A DNA stretch of 64,000 nucleotides from HGW-17 sp964516435 (GTDB taxonomy: Bacteria; Myxococcota_A; Polyangia; HGW-17): the NCBI GenBank assembly GCA_964516435.1, contig CAZEZP010000091.1:8144-72143 (forward strand). Direction: 5' to 3'. A program made the position numbers and the translations under genes. The notes under the pieces were generated by a model, which was not told where the DNA came from, did no database searches, and saw nothing but the letters and a program-made list of their open reading frames with translations. Below, piece after piece: positions 38,699 through 47,266 of the stretch (position 1 is the stretch's first letter; every line of letters starts with the position of its first letter).

Positions 38699-38726
38699 AG
38701 CATACTTTTTTTCCGCGTCCGGTCAA
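38699..38726 (-). promoter_or_regulatory. Promoter of the TPR/phosphatase/membrane-protein operon
   Basis: Minus strand: TTGACC (38721-38726), 16 bp, TATGCT (38699-38704). A run of seven As in the spacer gives curvature. The leader would be about 85 bases. The rest of the 240-base gap to the metalloprotease gene shows nothing recognisable. Confidence 0.5.
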
Positions 38727-38846
38727 CGGCGTTTCTGCTGCACGCCTTGCGGTGCCAGGAAGCGGCAAAAAACGGCCGCGGAAGGCACCCGCGAACCAGG
38801 ATGGAAAGCGTGCCCCGAACCTGCAGAAACGGGGCGATATTGAACA

Positions 38847-40709
38847 TCAATTCGAAACCGAATGCCACCGGCGGCGAAGGATCCAGGCCACGCCCACGAC
38901 CCACAGGAGAAACAACGGGGGAACGGATGCGCCGCCCTTGCCGGCCCGGCAGGAGCAATCCCCGTCCAGGGAGGGCCGCACGCTTGCGGCATGCACGTAG
39001 ATGGCCCGATCGAACGTGCCCTTCCCGCCGTCCGGATTGGTGACCTCCAGTTGGTAGACGCCCAGCAGCGCCTTCGCGTCCACGCACACGTGCAGCACCA
39101 GTTCCTCCGGCCCCACGAAGTCGATGGACTCGATTCGGACATCCGCCGGCAGGAAGCGGGCCTGGATGCCTTCCTGGAAATGGCGGCCGGCCACAACGAG
39201 TTGGACGCAGGCACCCTGCTCGTGCTCGAAGGGCGTCACGCTTTCGACCACGGGGTCGGGAACGACCGGGCCGTATTCCAGTTGGTAGCCGGCGCCGGGG
39301 CCGATGGCTTCGGGATCGAAATCCTCCGTGCCGCCACGCACCACGGCCAGAATGGGCCGCACGGGAGACTCGGGATGGAAGATCAACTCGGCCTCCCCTT
39401 CCTGGATGGGAGACACGAACACCTCGTTCCAGAACGGGTGGAACAGCACCAGGGACCACGGGCCCGGGGTGGAAGAAGTCAGTTTCACACGCAGATCCCG
39501 CGCATAGCCCGCGGGAATCCCCAACTGCCAGTAATTGGCGCCATACGCCTGGGGAAGGTTGCCCTGCTTCACGTTCAGGACACCGGCCTGGGCGGGCAGG
39601 ATCTCTCCCGTGTACGGAGGCGTCGCGTGATAGCGCTCCGCCCACTGGATCCTCGCCAGGGAAGAATTGCTGGAATCCCCCACCAGAAAGCGCTGCCAGG
39701 CGAAGGTCCGGTAGGCTTCCCCGAGATTCGCCCCCCGCTGCCGCAGCAGCGCATCGATGGATTGCATGTAGTTCGGGCTGTTGTAATACCCGCCCGATTC
39801 CTGCATGGCGCCTTCCCACAGTTTCCGCACGAACACGGCCGGCTCCTCATCTGGCAGGCGATAGTAGGAAGCCAGAAAATGCGGCCAGAAGAAGCCGCCA
39901 TACCAGTAGTAATCCATGTACTCGCCTGCCGAGACGGAACGATGGGGCTCGGCCTGGTAATAGTCCAGCACGGCGTCCTGGAAATATATGCCCAGCCCCG
40001 GTTCCACCTGCCCCTCGATGAACGTGGAGGTGTTTTCCCAGAAACCGATGTATTCCAGGCAATCCATGGCGCCCTGGGTGGCATGGGAGAGTTCGTGGGC
40101 CACGGTGTCGCGCACCCACTCCGGATCGTTCTGCCAGTCGATCATGATCCAGGACGTGCAGTCGTCCCAGGGGGTGGATGGCCAGTAGTCCACGGGCGAC
40201 ATGTAGCCGGCCGCCTGCATGCCGGTATCTCCCACGAGGATGCGGTAGGGATTTTCCGCCGTCACGTGGGGCGGCACCAGAAAGCCCCATTCCACGATCT
40301 CTTTCTGCCATGCGGTTTCGGCACCTTCCAGCACGGCCTGCGCCAGGCGCAGGTGGTCATCGGAAGGATACTCCACGCGGATGGGGAACGTCTGCGAATC
40401 CAGATGCAGCGGCAACGGCTGCGGAAAACCGTCCTCCACGCGCAACCCGGCGCGCTTGCGGATCTGGAAGTTCTCCACCAGGATCCCGGTGCCCGCCCAC
40501 CCGGGAACGGGCGCGCGCTTCGCCATGGAGCGCCAGGGCTCGGGCAGGCGGTCCGGATGGCGCACGGCCAGTTCGCGCAGACGCAATCCTTCTTCCAGGG
40601 ATACGGTGTTTTCACGGATGGCCTTCTCCACGGCCAGGCTGAAGGGTTCCCGCACGGAAAACTCCACGGGGACGGCGGCAAGCATCAGCACGCTCAGCAA
40701 CACGATCAT
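38847..40709 (-). CDS. Secreted metalloprotease with MYXO-CTERM-like tail
   Basis: A 620-residue protein with a signal peptide (MIVLLSVLMLAAVP). The zinc motif HELSH is at 205-209 (DTVAHELSHATQ), with a Glu-rich continuation FWENTSTFIEG that supplies the third ligand of a gluzincin-type enzyme. Residues about 500-590 look like an IPT/TIG immunoglobulin-like domain (PVVESVTPFEHEQG). The last 30 residues are GDCSCRAG, a hydrophobic helix and RRR, which is the MYXO-CTERM pattern used for surface sorting in Myxococcota. It is thus probably anchored at the cell surface, where it cleaves external or envelope proteins. GAGG precedes the ATG. It lies 170 bases from the kinase gene. Confidence 0.85.
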   Translation of the reverse strand: MIVLLSVLMLAAVPVEFSVREPFSLAVEKAIRENTVSLEEGLRLRELAVRHPDRLPEPWRSMAKRAPVPGWAGTGILVENFQIRKRAGLRVEDGFPQPLPLHLDSQTFPIRVEYPSDDHLRLAQAVLEGAETAWQKEIVEWGFLVPPHVTAENPYRILVGDTGMQAAGYMSPVDYWPSTPWDDCTSWIMIDWQNDPEWVRDTVAHELSHATQGAMDCLEYIGFWENTSTFIEGQVEPGLGIYFQDAVLDYYQAEPHRSVSAGEYMDYYWYGGFFWPHFLASYYRLPDEEPAVFVRKLWEGAMQESGGYYNSPNYMQSIDALLRQRGANLGEAYRTFAWQRFLVGDSSNSSLARIQWAERYHATPPYTGEILPAQAGVLNVKQGNLPQAYGANYWQLGIPAGYARDLRVKLTSSTPGPWSLVLFHPFWNEVFVSPIQEGEAELIFHPESPVRPILAVVRGGTEDFDPEAIGPGAGYQLEYGPVVPDPVVESVTPFEHEQGACVQLVVAGRHFQEGIQARFLPADVRIESIDFVGPEELVLHVCVDAKALLGVYQLEVTNPDGGKGTFDRAIYVHAASVRPSLDGDCSCRAGKGGASVPPLFLLWVVGVAWILRRRWHSVSN

Positions 40710-40879
40710 GGCGACCTCGCTCGCACCGCGGGCAGGGGCCCGCGGCGACTGCCCCACAATACCCCGGATGGCCGAAAAACCCAGCTTTTCAGGCAGTAAA
40801 ATTCACGGTCGCGCAACCCGGATCACATTCGAAAGCGGATTCCCCGAGCCGCCGGCCAGGACGCGGGCTTGCGCCGCCG

Positions 40880-41986
40880 TCAGCCCGCGAAGGCACGGTA
40901 CCAGAAGACCAGCAGCACGACCTGGACCAGAACGAGGACCGCCAGCCAGAAGGGCAGCCGGTTCCAGACCGCGCGCCGGCGGGAAGAGGGAACGTCGCGC
41001 CCGGCCAGTTGCAGCAGCATGATTTTCTGCTGCGTGGTTCCAGCGGGCACGAGCGCGCGGGATTCCAGGTAGGAGAGCAGTTCCAGTTCCCCTTCCAGGG
41101 GGTCGCCGGAGACGTTCAGGAAACGCTCCAGCGCCGCCCGCAGGCGGTTCGCGTCCAGATAGCGGTCGTCCGGATCCTTTTCCAGGCAGCGCATCACGAT
41201 ATGCTGCAGGACGGCGGGAATCCCCGGTATGGAAGCCGGCCGCGCATGCTGGATCTGATCGAACAGCGGGGCGCCTTCCCGATCCTCGAACGGCAGGCGC
41301 CCCGCCAGCAGCCGGTACAGCAGCACCCCCAGGCTGTACAGGTCGCTTCGGGCATCGGCCATCTGGCCCCGCAGACGCTCCGGGCTCATGTAGGCGGGCG
41401 TCCCCACTCCCGTATCGTCGGCGGACAACTGCGGATCGTGGATGTGCTTGGCGATGCCGAAATCCACCAGTTTCACACGTCCCTGGGTGCTCAGAATCAC
41501 ATTGCCCGGCTTGATGTCCCGATGGATGATGCCATGCCCATGCAGATACGCCAGCGCACGGGCCAGATAGGCGCCGATCCATGCCGCGATGCGCGGGGGC
41601 AGCCGCTGGCCCGGAGGCGCCAGGCGCGCCAGATCCGGCCCCTCCACGTATTCCATGATGATGTGGTGCTGTCCCGGAGTGCTCATGAAATCATGCACGT
41701 GCACCAGGTTCTCGTGGTCCAGGCGCGCCAGCAGGCGGGCTTCCCGTTCGAAGCGCGCCACGGAATCCGGCGCGGCGGCCGTAAGGATCTTGAGCGCCAC
41801 CTTGCGCTCCAGCGGCTCCTGGATGGCCTGATAGAGTTTGGACATGCCGCCGTCGGCGATCTTCCTCAGAATGCGCAGGGAAGCCGGAAACCTCGGTTTC
41901 TCCTCCACCCCCGGGATGGGCGTCAACTGCGGTTCCGAGTTCGAATCCCGATAATTCATCGATGATTGCAATGAGATTTCAATCAA
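40880..41986 (-). CDS. Membrane-anchored Ser/Thr protein kinase
   Basis: A 368-residue kinase. Motifs: ADGGMSKLYQA (glycine loop), VALKIL, HRDIKPGNV, DFGIAK and GTPAYMSPERL. A juxtamembrane tail is followed by a C-terminal membrane helix (FWLAVLVLVQVVLLVFWY). It begins 8 bases after the stop of the outer-membrane barrel gene, so the two are in one operon. No ribosome site is visible at ATG 41986; a second ATG in frame at 41959 also lacks one. The leader is made of TGATT-like repeats and the N-terminal codons contain one ATTGCAAT palindrome. Start site is therefore the least certain part. Confidence 0.92.
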   Translation of the reverse strand: MIEISLQSSMNYRDSNSEPQLTPIPGVEEKPRFPASLRILRKIADGGMSKLYQAIQEPLERKVALKILTAAAPDSVARFEREARLLARLDHENLVHVHDFMSTPGQHHIIMEYVEGPDLARLAPPGQRLPPRIAAWIGAYLARALAYLHGHGIIHRDIKPGNVILSTQGRVKLVDFGIAKHIHDPQLSADDTGVGTPAYMSPERLRGQMADARSDLYSLGVLLYRLLAGRLPFEDREGAPLFDQIQHARPASIPGIPAVLQHIVMRCLEKDPDDRYLDANRLRAALERFLNVSGDPLEGELELLSYLESRALVPAGTTQQKIMLLQLAGRDVPSSRRRAVWNRLPFWLAVLVLVQVVLLVFWYRAFAG

Positions 41987-41994
41987 TCAACAAA

Positions 41995-43503
41995 TCAATA
42001 AATGACCTGCAACTGCACCAGAAACGTGTGCTGCATGCTTTCCTGCACACGATACCGATGCCCCACCTGGTCGATGACCGGGCGGTAGTACGGATTGGCC
42101 TCGCGGGTGTCCAAGTCCACCACGCCGGGCGTGTGCTGGGCATCCTGCAGGCCGTTGTCCTTGCCGGCATCGGTGTAGGTGATGAAATGCTCGGTGTTGT
42201 GGGCCAGGCCGTAGGAGAATTCCATGAAGAAATGCCGCGAGAAGCGCATGTTCACGCCCAGGCGCGCACCCAGGATGGCATGGTTTTCTACCGTGGTGAG
42301 GCCGGGATAATACTGGATGGCGGCCAGCCGGTTGTCCGCGCAGTACTGCGGGTACGCCGGATTCGCTCCGCATCCGAAGTTGAGCGTGGGACTTCCCGCC
42401 AGCAGTTCATAGGCCTCGGAATAATCGCGCCCCTCGAAGACGCCGGTCAGGGCTCCCGTGGCGAACGCGTTGATGCGGATCTTCTTCTCCTCGTTATGGT
42501 AGAGGTTGAAATCGCTGCCGAATTCGATGCCGCCCCGGATGGGCGCCCTGGGGGTCGTCGCTCCCCAGTCGCCGCTGAAATCGTACTTGGCGGCATACAG
42601 CGAATCCGACGAATAGGCGAATGGCAGGCGCGCCCAGATCTTGAAGTAACTGTCGAAGATGGAAGAGCGCTTGCTCATCGTGGACGCGAACGTCACGTCA
42701 TAGATGCCGCGGCCCACCGCGGAATTGAGTTGCGGACGCTGCGCCTGCGGATCGGTGCAGCGCGCGCCGCCGGCGCACAGGGGAATGCCGTCGGGGGAAC
42801 GGCGGAAGTCCCGCACGTCGCCCACGGGAAGCCCCACGTCCACGCTGAGCACCCAGAAAGGCTTGGTGTAATCCTCGAAGTTGTTGAACACGGGAACGTT
42901 CCAGCGCAGACCCAGATGCAACTGGTCCAGGCCGCTGCGGCTGGGTCCCGTGTACAGCGTGCGCTTGCCGGGATCGCCGGCGGCAGGATTGTCGGAAAAG
43001 GCGAGGCCGGCCGAAATCTCCTCCAGCACGGTGCGGGAATTGAGCGCGTTGACGCCGTCGGGGTTGCACAGCCAGACCTTGCCATCGGTGCCAGGGCCGG
43101 TATGCGACGCCACGCATTCCGCGTAGCCGGGGTAATTGGGATAGCGCGAACCGTCCTGGAACCGGAAAATGCTCTGCTCGGACAGGGTCACCGGCAGCCC
43201 CAGGAAGAATGCCACCCCGCGCACGCCGAACTCGGCGCCCAGGTTGAGCGTGGTGGTGTTGCGGCTCAGGCGCAGGTCACGCACCACCTGCAGGTCGCCA
43301 TTTCCCTGGTACTCCTTGTTGATGGCGGCGGAATAACTCTCATATCCGAATCCGAAGAGCAGTTTCACCCCGAAAGGGTATTCCTTGTTCTCTTCCCAGT
43401 AATACGGGCTTCCGGCGACGTGCGTCACCTCGTTGCCCCGCACCTTCGCGGGCAAGGCCAGAAGGGACAGCGTGAAAACCAACAAGCGAAAACTCGTGCG
43501 CAT
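41995..43503 (-). CDS. Outer-membrane beta-barrel protein
   Basis: 502 residues with a signal peptide (MRTSFRLLVFTLSLLALPA). The mature part alternates amphipathic strands rich in Gly, aromatic and polar residues (LLFGFGYESYSA, LHLGLRWNVPVF, AILGARLGVNMRF, FMEFSYGLAHN) and ends in an aromatic residue within QLQVIY, as expected for outer membrane insertion. Cys pairs in extracellular loops could form disulphides (CVASHTG...CNPDG, CAGGARC, CGANPAYPQYC). No porin family is recognised and no ligand can be named. AGGAAG lies before the ATG. The downstream kinase gene is 8 bases away, an unusual pairing. Confidence 0.8.
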   Translation of the reverse strand: MRTSFRLLVFTLSLLALPAKVRGNEVTHVAGSPYYWEENKEYPFGVKLLFGFGYESYSAAINKEYQGNGDLQVVRDLRLSRNTTTLNLGAEFGVRGVAFFLGLPVTLSEQSIFRFQDGSRYPNYPGYAECVASHTGPGTDGKVWLCNPDGVNALNSRTVLEEISAGLAFSDNPAAGDPGKRTLYTGPSRSGLDQLHLGLRWNVPVFNNFEDYTKPFWVLSVDVGLPVGDVRDFRRSPDGIPLCAGGARCTDPQAQRPQLNSAVGRGIYDVTFASTMSKRSSIFDSYFKIWARLPFAYSSDSLYAAKYDFSGDWGATTPRAPIRGGIEFGSDFNLYHNEEKKIRINAFATGALTGVFEGRDYSEAYELLAGSPTLNFGCGANPAYPQYCADNRLAAIQYYPGLTTVENHAILGARLGVNMRFSRHFFMEFSYGLAHNTEHFITYTDAGKDNGLQDAQHTPGVVDLDTREANPYYRPVIDQVGHRYRVQESMQHTFLVQLQVIY

Positions 43504-43617
43504 GGCGTGCTTCCTGTCGAACCGGCCAAGAGCGGACGAAAACGGAGAAGATCACGGCGAGGCCGGCGAGTGCTTTGTATCACAAAAAACGGTTCTGCGG
43601 GATGAAAAAAACGCGGA

Positions 43618-45033
43618 TCATTTCCTGCGCCAGGACAGTTCGATTTCGAGATTGGCATCGGCTGTCCACTCGTCGGTCTGTTCCGCAAAGCCGCTGCGGC
43701 GCGCCACCACCCGTACCCGCGCGCCATGGGGCACTTTCAGGGACTGCGGCGTCGCGACGCCCTCGAGCCGGCGCTGCCCGTCCACGAAGACGTCCACATT
43801 CGCCTCACCGTCCCGGGAGCGGATCGTGACCTGGTATTCCCTGGCCTGCGGCATGGGAGGCTCGACTTCCGGCATGGGAGGCTCTGGCGGCGCAGGCACG
43901 GAGATCGGCGCGGGGGCGGCCGGCGCTTCCTGGGCTGGCCGAGCGGAAAGCAGTTCCCGGGCGCGCTGCCAGATCAGGAAGAGAGCGCCGGATGCGGCCG
44001 CCACCAGGAGCACGAGCACCACCCAGAAACCGATGCCAGATGACTGCGGAGGCTGGTAGGGAGCCGGTCGCGGCTCGGGGAGGACGTCCGCCGCCGACTC
44101 GGCAGGCGGCATTCCCTCGGCGGTCCTGACCAGCGTGGCCACCAGATCCGGGTCCAGCAGCCGGACGGCCTCCTCCAGGTCCCGGATGAAGACGGCCGGC
44201 GACTGGTAGCGCTTGCGCGGGCTCTTCTCGAGCGCCCTGTGCACCACCTCGCAGATTTTCGGCGACAGCCCGCGGGCGACCTTGGCCAGCGGCCGGGGCG
44301 GCTCGGTCACCTGTTTGTAGAGCACCTCGCGCGGATTTTCGCCATCGATGGGAAATTGGCCGGAAATCATGCGGTAGGCGATGACGCCCAGCGCGTAGAC
44401 GTCCGTGGCGGGCCCGATTTCCGCCGAACTGCCGGCCGCCTGCTCCGGCGCCATGTACAGCGGCGTGCCCATGATCACGCCGGCCGAGGTCCGGGCAGCG
44501 TCGCCAAGAGCGCCGTCGAGCATCTTGGCGATTCCGAAATCCAGGATCTTCACACGCGGCTCCCCGTTTTCGCCCTCCAGCACGATGACGTTGTCGGGCT
44601 TGAGATCCCGGTGCACCACGTTGTTGCGGTGGGCCGCCTCCAGACCGGACGCGATCTGGTGCAGGATGGCCAGCGCCTCCCGCAGGGAAAACGGCGCCTT
44701 TTCATCGATGAGTTCCGTCAGGCTCCGGCCGTTGAGGAATTCCATGACGATGTAGTAGCGGCCATCCGGCAGGCGGCCGTAGTCGAACACCTGCACGATG
44801 TTGGGATGCTGGATGCGGTCCACCGCCCGGGCCTCGGTGTTGAAACGCGCCACGGCCTCGGCGTTGTTGGCCATCTCGGGAGCGAGCACCTTGATAGCCA
44901 CCGCCTTGTCGATGGCCGGATTCTTCCCGAAATACACATCGCCAAAAGCGCCGGCTCCCACCAGGCGCACCACCTGATAGTTGCCGATGAACGTTCCTTC
45001 CAGGGCAGGTGGATTCGGTTCGGCTGTCGTCAT
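43618..45033 (-). CDS. Ser/Thr kinase with PEGA-like tail
   Basis: A 471-residue kinase: GAGAFGDVYFG, VAIKVLAPE, HRDLKPDNV, DFGIAK and GTPLYMAPEQ are all intact. A membrane helix at about 337-357 (FWVVLVLLVAAASGALFLIW) is followed by a Pro/Glu linker and a C-terminal domain (YQVTIRSRDGEANVDVFVDG, LKVPHGARVRV) that resembles PEGA, a surface-layer or peptide-binding fold. It is therefore likely a sensor-type kinase with an extracytoplasmic domain. GGAG precedes the ATG. The gap to the downstream barrel gene is 114 bases, and 144 bases separate it from the M3 peptidase gene. Confidence 0.92.
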   Translation of the reverse strand: MTTAEPNPPALEGTFIGNYQVVRLVGAGAFGDVYFGKNPAIDKAVAIKVLAPEMANNAEAVARFNTEARAVDRIQHPNIVQVFDYGRLPDGRYYIVMEFLNGRSLTELIDEKAPFSLREALAILHQIASGLEAAHRNNVVHRDLKPDNVIVLEGENGEPRVKILDFGIAKMLDGALGDAARTSAGVIMGTPLYMAPEQAAGSSAEIGPATDVYALGVIAYRMISGQFPIDGENPREVLYKQVTEPPRPLAKVARGLSPKICEVVHRALEKSPRKRYQSPAVFIRDLEEAVRLLDPDLVATLVRTAEGMPPAESAADVLPEPRPAPYQPPQSSGIGFWVVLVLLVAAASGALFLIWQRARELLSARPAQEAPAAPAPISVPAPPEPPMPEVEPPMPQAREYQVTIRSRDGEANVDVFVDGQRRLEGVATPQSLKVPHGARVRVVARRSGFAEQTDEWTADANLEIELSWRRK

Positions 45034-45177
45034 GCGCTACTCCAGGCAGCCGGCGGCAAAAGATTCGCCGCCCCGCGCGCGACAGCTTCTCTAGCATGGA
45101 GCGCATGCCCGCACAAGACGCAGTGGGAAAACAAGAAGCAATTCTTTTGACCGGCCGCGCAAGCGGGTGCAATGCCC

Positions 45178-47265
45178 TCAGCGGGACGTGAGCCACTTCT
45201 GGTAGGAATCGAACGAGTAGGGGCGGCCCAGGAAATTCCTGACCATGTCGGCCGCGTCCAGGCTGCCGCCCGGCGCCAGGATGGCCTGCCGGTAGGCGGC
45301 GGCGGTGTCCATGTCCATCATGCCCTTTTCCCGGAAGCGGTTTACCAGATCCTTGACAATGACCAGCGACCACATGTAGGTGTAATACATCGAACTGTAT
45401 TCTACCAGGTGGCCGAAGTTCGCGATTTCACTGGTATCCTTGACCGGGGGATACGGATTGTACTTCTTCTGCACTTCCATCATCACCTTCACCGGGTCGG
45501 TCTTGTCGGGGGGCGTGGCATGCAGGGAAAACGCCAGCGCCGCATAGAACATCTGCCGCATCACGTGCACACCCTTGCCGAACTCTTCGGCCGCCACGAG
45601 CTTGCGCACCATTTCCTCGGGGATGGGCGCGTCGGTCTTGGGATGGGTGGCGAAACGGGCCAGCACACCGGCATCCCGGGCCCATTCCTCGAACATCTGG
45701 GAAGGAACCTCCACGAAATCCCACTCGCAGTTGAAGCCGGACTGCGTGACCCAGCGATGGTTCCAGGCCGAAATGTGGTGCATCAGGTGGCCGAACTCGT
45801 GAAAGAGGGTCACCACGTCGGGGTAATCGATGTTGGCATCGTCTCCGAGAGGAAAGTTCGTGATCAGCGCCACCGCTGGATGCTGCACGCCCGAAACCCC
45901 CGACTGGATGGGGAACGCGGCGGCATGCCCATACTTGTTCTGGCGGGGATAGAGATCCAGGTAGATGCGGGCGAACGGCGTCCCCTTCTCCAGCACGTCG
46001 TAGACCTCGACGGTTTCATGCCAGGTCGCCGCCCCGAAGATGCGCTTGAACTGGATGTCGAAGAGATCCTCGGCCAGTTTCAGGATCCCGCGCTTGACCT
46101 TGTTCACGTTGAAATAGGAACGCACCTCGGCGGCATCCACGCCGAAGCGCTCCTGCTGGATCTTCCTGACGTAGTAGAAGCGGTCCCAGACCTCCACCGT
46201 GCGCGCATTGCGCACGTCCTTCTTCTTGGCCGCGAGGATGTCGCGCAGGTCCTCCTGCATGCGGGGCCGGGCCAGCGTGACGACCTTCTCGATGAAATCC
46301 GCGATCGTCTTGCGGTCGCGCACCATCTTGTCCACCGCGGTGTAGGAGACGAAATCCTCGTACCCCAGCAGCCGGGCGACCTGGTGCCGTGCGATCAGCA
46401 GTTTGCGCAGCACCTCCTCATTCTTGCCTTTCGCCCTCGAAAGATACGCGATGTACATCTTCCTGCGGGTCTCCTCCTTCCGGGCATATGTCACCAGCGG
46501 GAAAAAATCCGGCGCATCCGTGCTGATCTTCACCTTTCCGGACGCATCGGGCGGATGCGAATTGCGGTAATCCTCCGGCAGCCCCTCCAGATCTTCCTGC
46601 GCGAACTCCACCTCGACGCGGTCTTCCCGGATGTTGCGCATGTACTCCTGACCCAGGCGGTTGATGTCCTCCTGCAGTTGCATGAGCCTGAGACGGGCCA
46701 TGTCATCCTTGTCCACGCCGGCCAGGCGGTATTCGCGCAGCAGGTTCTCGCGGAAACGCTTCGTCGGGGCATCGTTCTCCGAAATGCCGGCCACGGCCAG
46801 GATTGCCTGGTACAACTGCCGGTCCAGCCTGATTTCCTGCAGCACCTTCTTGATTTCGGCGGCGCACTGCTCCGCCGCCTGGCGAAGGTTCGCATCCGGA
46901 TGCACTTCCTGCAACAGTTCCGAGGGAGCCTGGATGCGCTCCGCCAGCATCCGCATCCGGTTGTAGGGCTCGAGCGTATTCTCCACGGTGCGCTCCCCGG
47001 CCGCCTTGACGATCTCTTCCCGGATCTTCCGGACTTCCTGGATGCCGCGCGCGCATTGTGCCTTCAGTTCCGCATCCGTGCGGGGGATGACCGGCTCGTT
47101 CAGGAGCTTCGGCTCTGGCGGGTCGACCGGTTCCTCCAGCGTGACCGTTTCCTTCTTCACCGGCTCCGCCGGCGGCGTGTTCACCGGCGGACGGGGTGTG
47201 ACGTCGTTGCCGGTGCATGCCCCCAGCATGCCCAGCGCCAGCATGAACCAGAACCATCGCTTCAT
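45178..47265 (-). CDS. M3-family metallopeptidase lipoprotein
   Basis: A 695-residue lipoprotein: MKRWFWFMLALGM with lipobox LGAC near 17. The M3 domain has HEFGH at 489-493 (TLFHEFGHLMHH) and the downstream Glu-rich helix (DFVEVPSQMFEEW) with the third zinc ligand. M3 enzymes (thimet oligopeptidase, OpdA, PepF) cut short peptides. Family members are mainly cytoplasmic, so the lipid anchor here is unusual and puts the enzyme in the periplasm or outer membrane. AGGAG lies 8 bases before the ATG. The start is 1 base beyond the stop of the upstream gene, so it belongs to the export-gate operon. Confidence 0.9.
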   Translation of the reverse strand: MKRWFWFMLALGMLGACTGNDVTPRPPVNTPPAEPVKKETVTLEEPVDPPEPKLLNEPVIPRTDAELKAQCARGIQEVRKIREEIVKAAGERTVENTLEPYNRMRMLAERIQAPSELLQEVHPDANLRQAAEQCAAEIKKVLQEIRLDRQLYQAILAVAGISENDAPTKRFRENLLREYRLAGVDKDDMARLRLMQLQEDINRLGQEYMRNIREDRVEVEFAQEDLEGLPEDYRNSHPPDASGKVKISTDAPDFFPLVTYARKEETRRKMYIAYLSRAKGKNEEVLRKLLIARHQVARLLGYEDFVSYTAVDKMVRDRKTIADFIEKVVTLARPRMQEDLRDILAAKKKDVRNARTVEVWDRFYYVRKIQQERFGVDAAEVRSYFNVNKVKRGILKLAEDLFDIQFKRIFGAATWHETVEVYDVLEKGTPFARIYLDLYPRQNKYGHAAAFPIQSGVSGVQHPAVALITNFPLGDDANIDYPDVVTLFHEFGHLMHHISAWNHRWVTQSGFNCEWDFVEVPSQMFEEWARDAGVLARFATHPKTDAPIPEEMVRKLVAAEEFGKGVHVMRQMFYAALAFSLHATPPDKTDPVKVMMEVQKKYNPYPPVKDTSEIANFGHLVEYSSMYYTYMWSLVIVKDLVNRFREKGMMDMDTAAAYRQAILAPGGSLDAADMVRNFLGRPYSFDSYQKWLTSR

Positions 47266-47266
47266 T

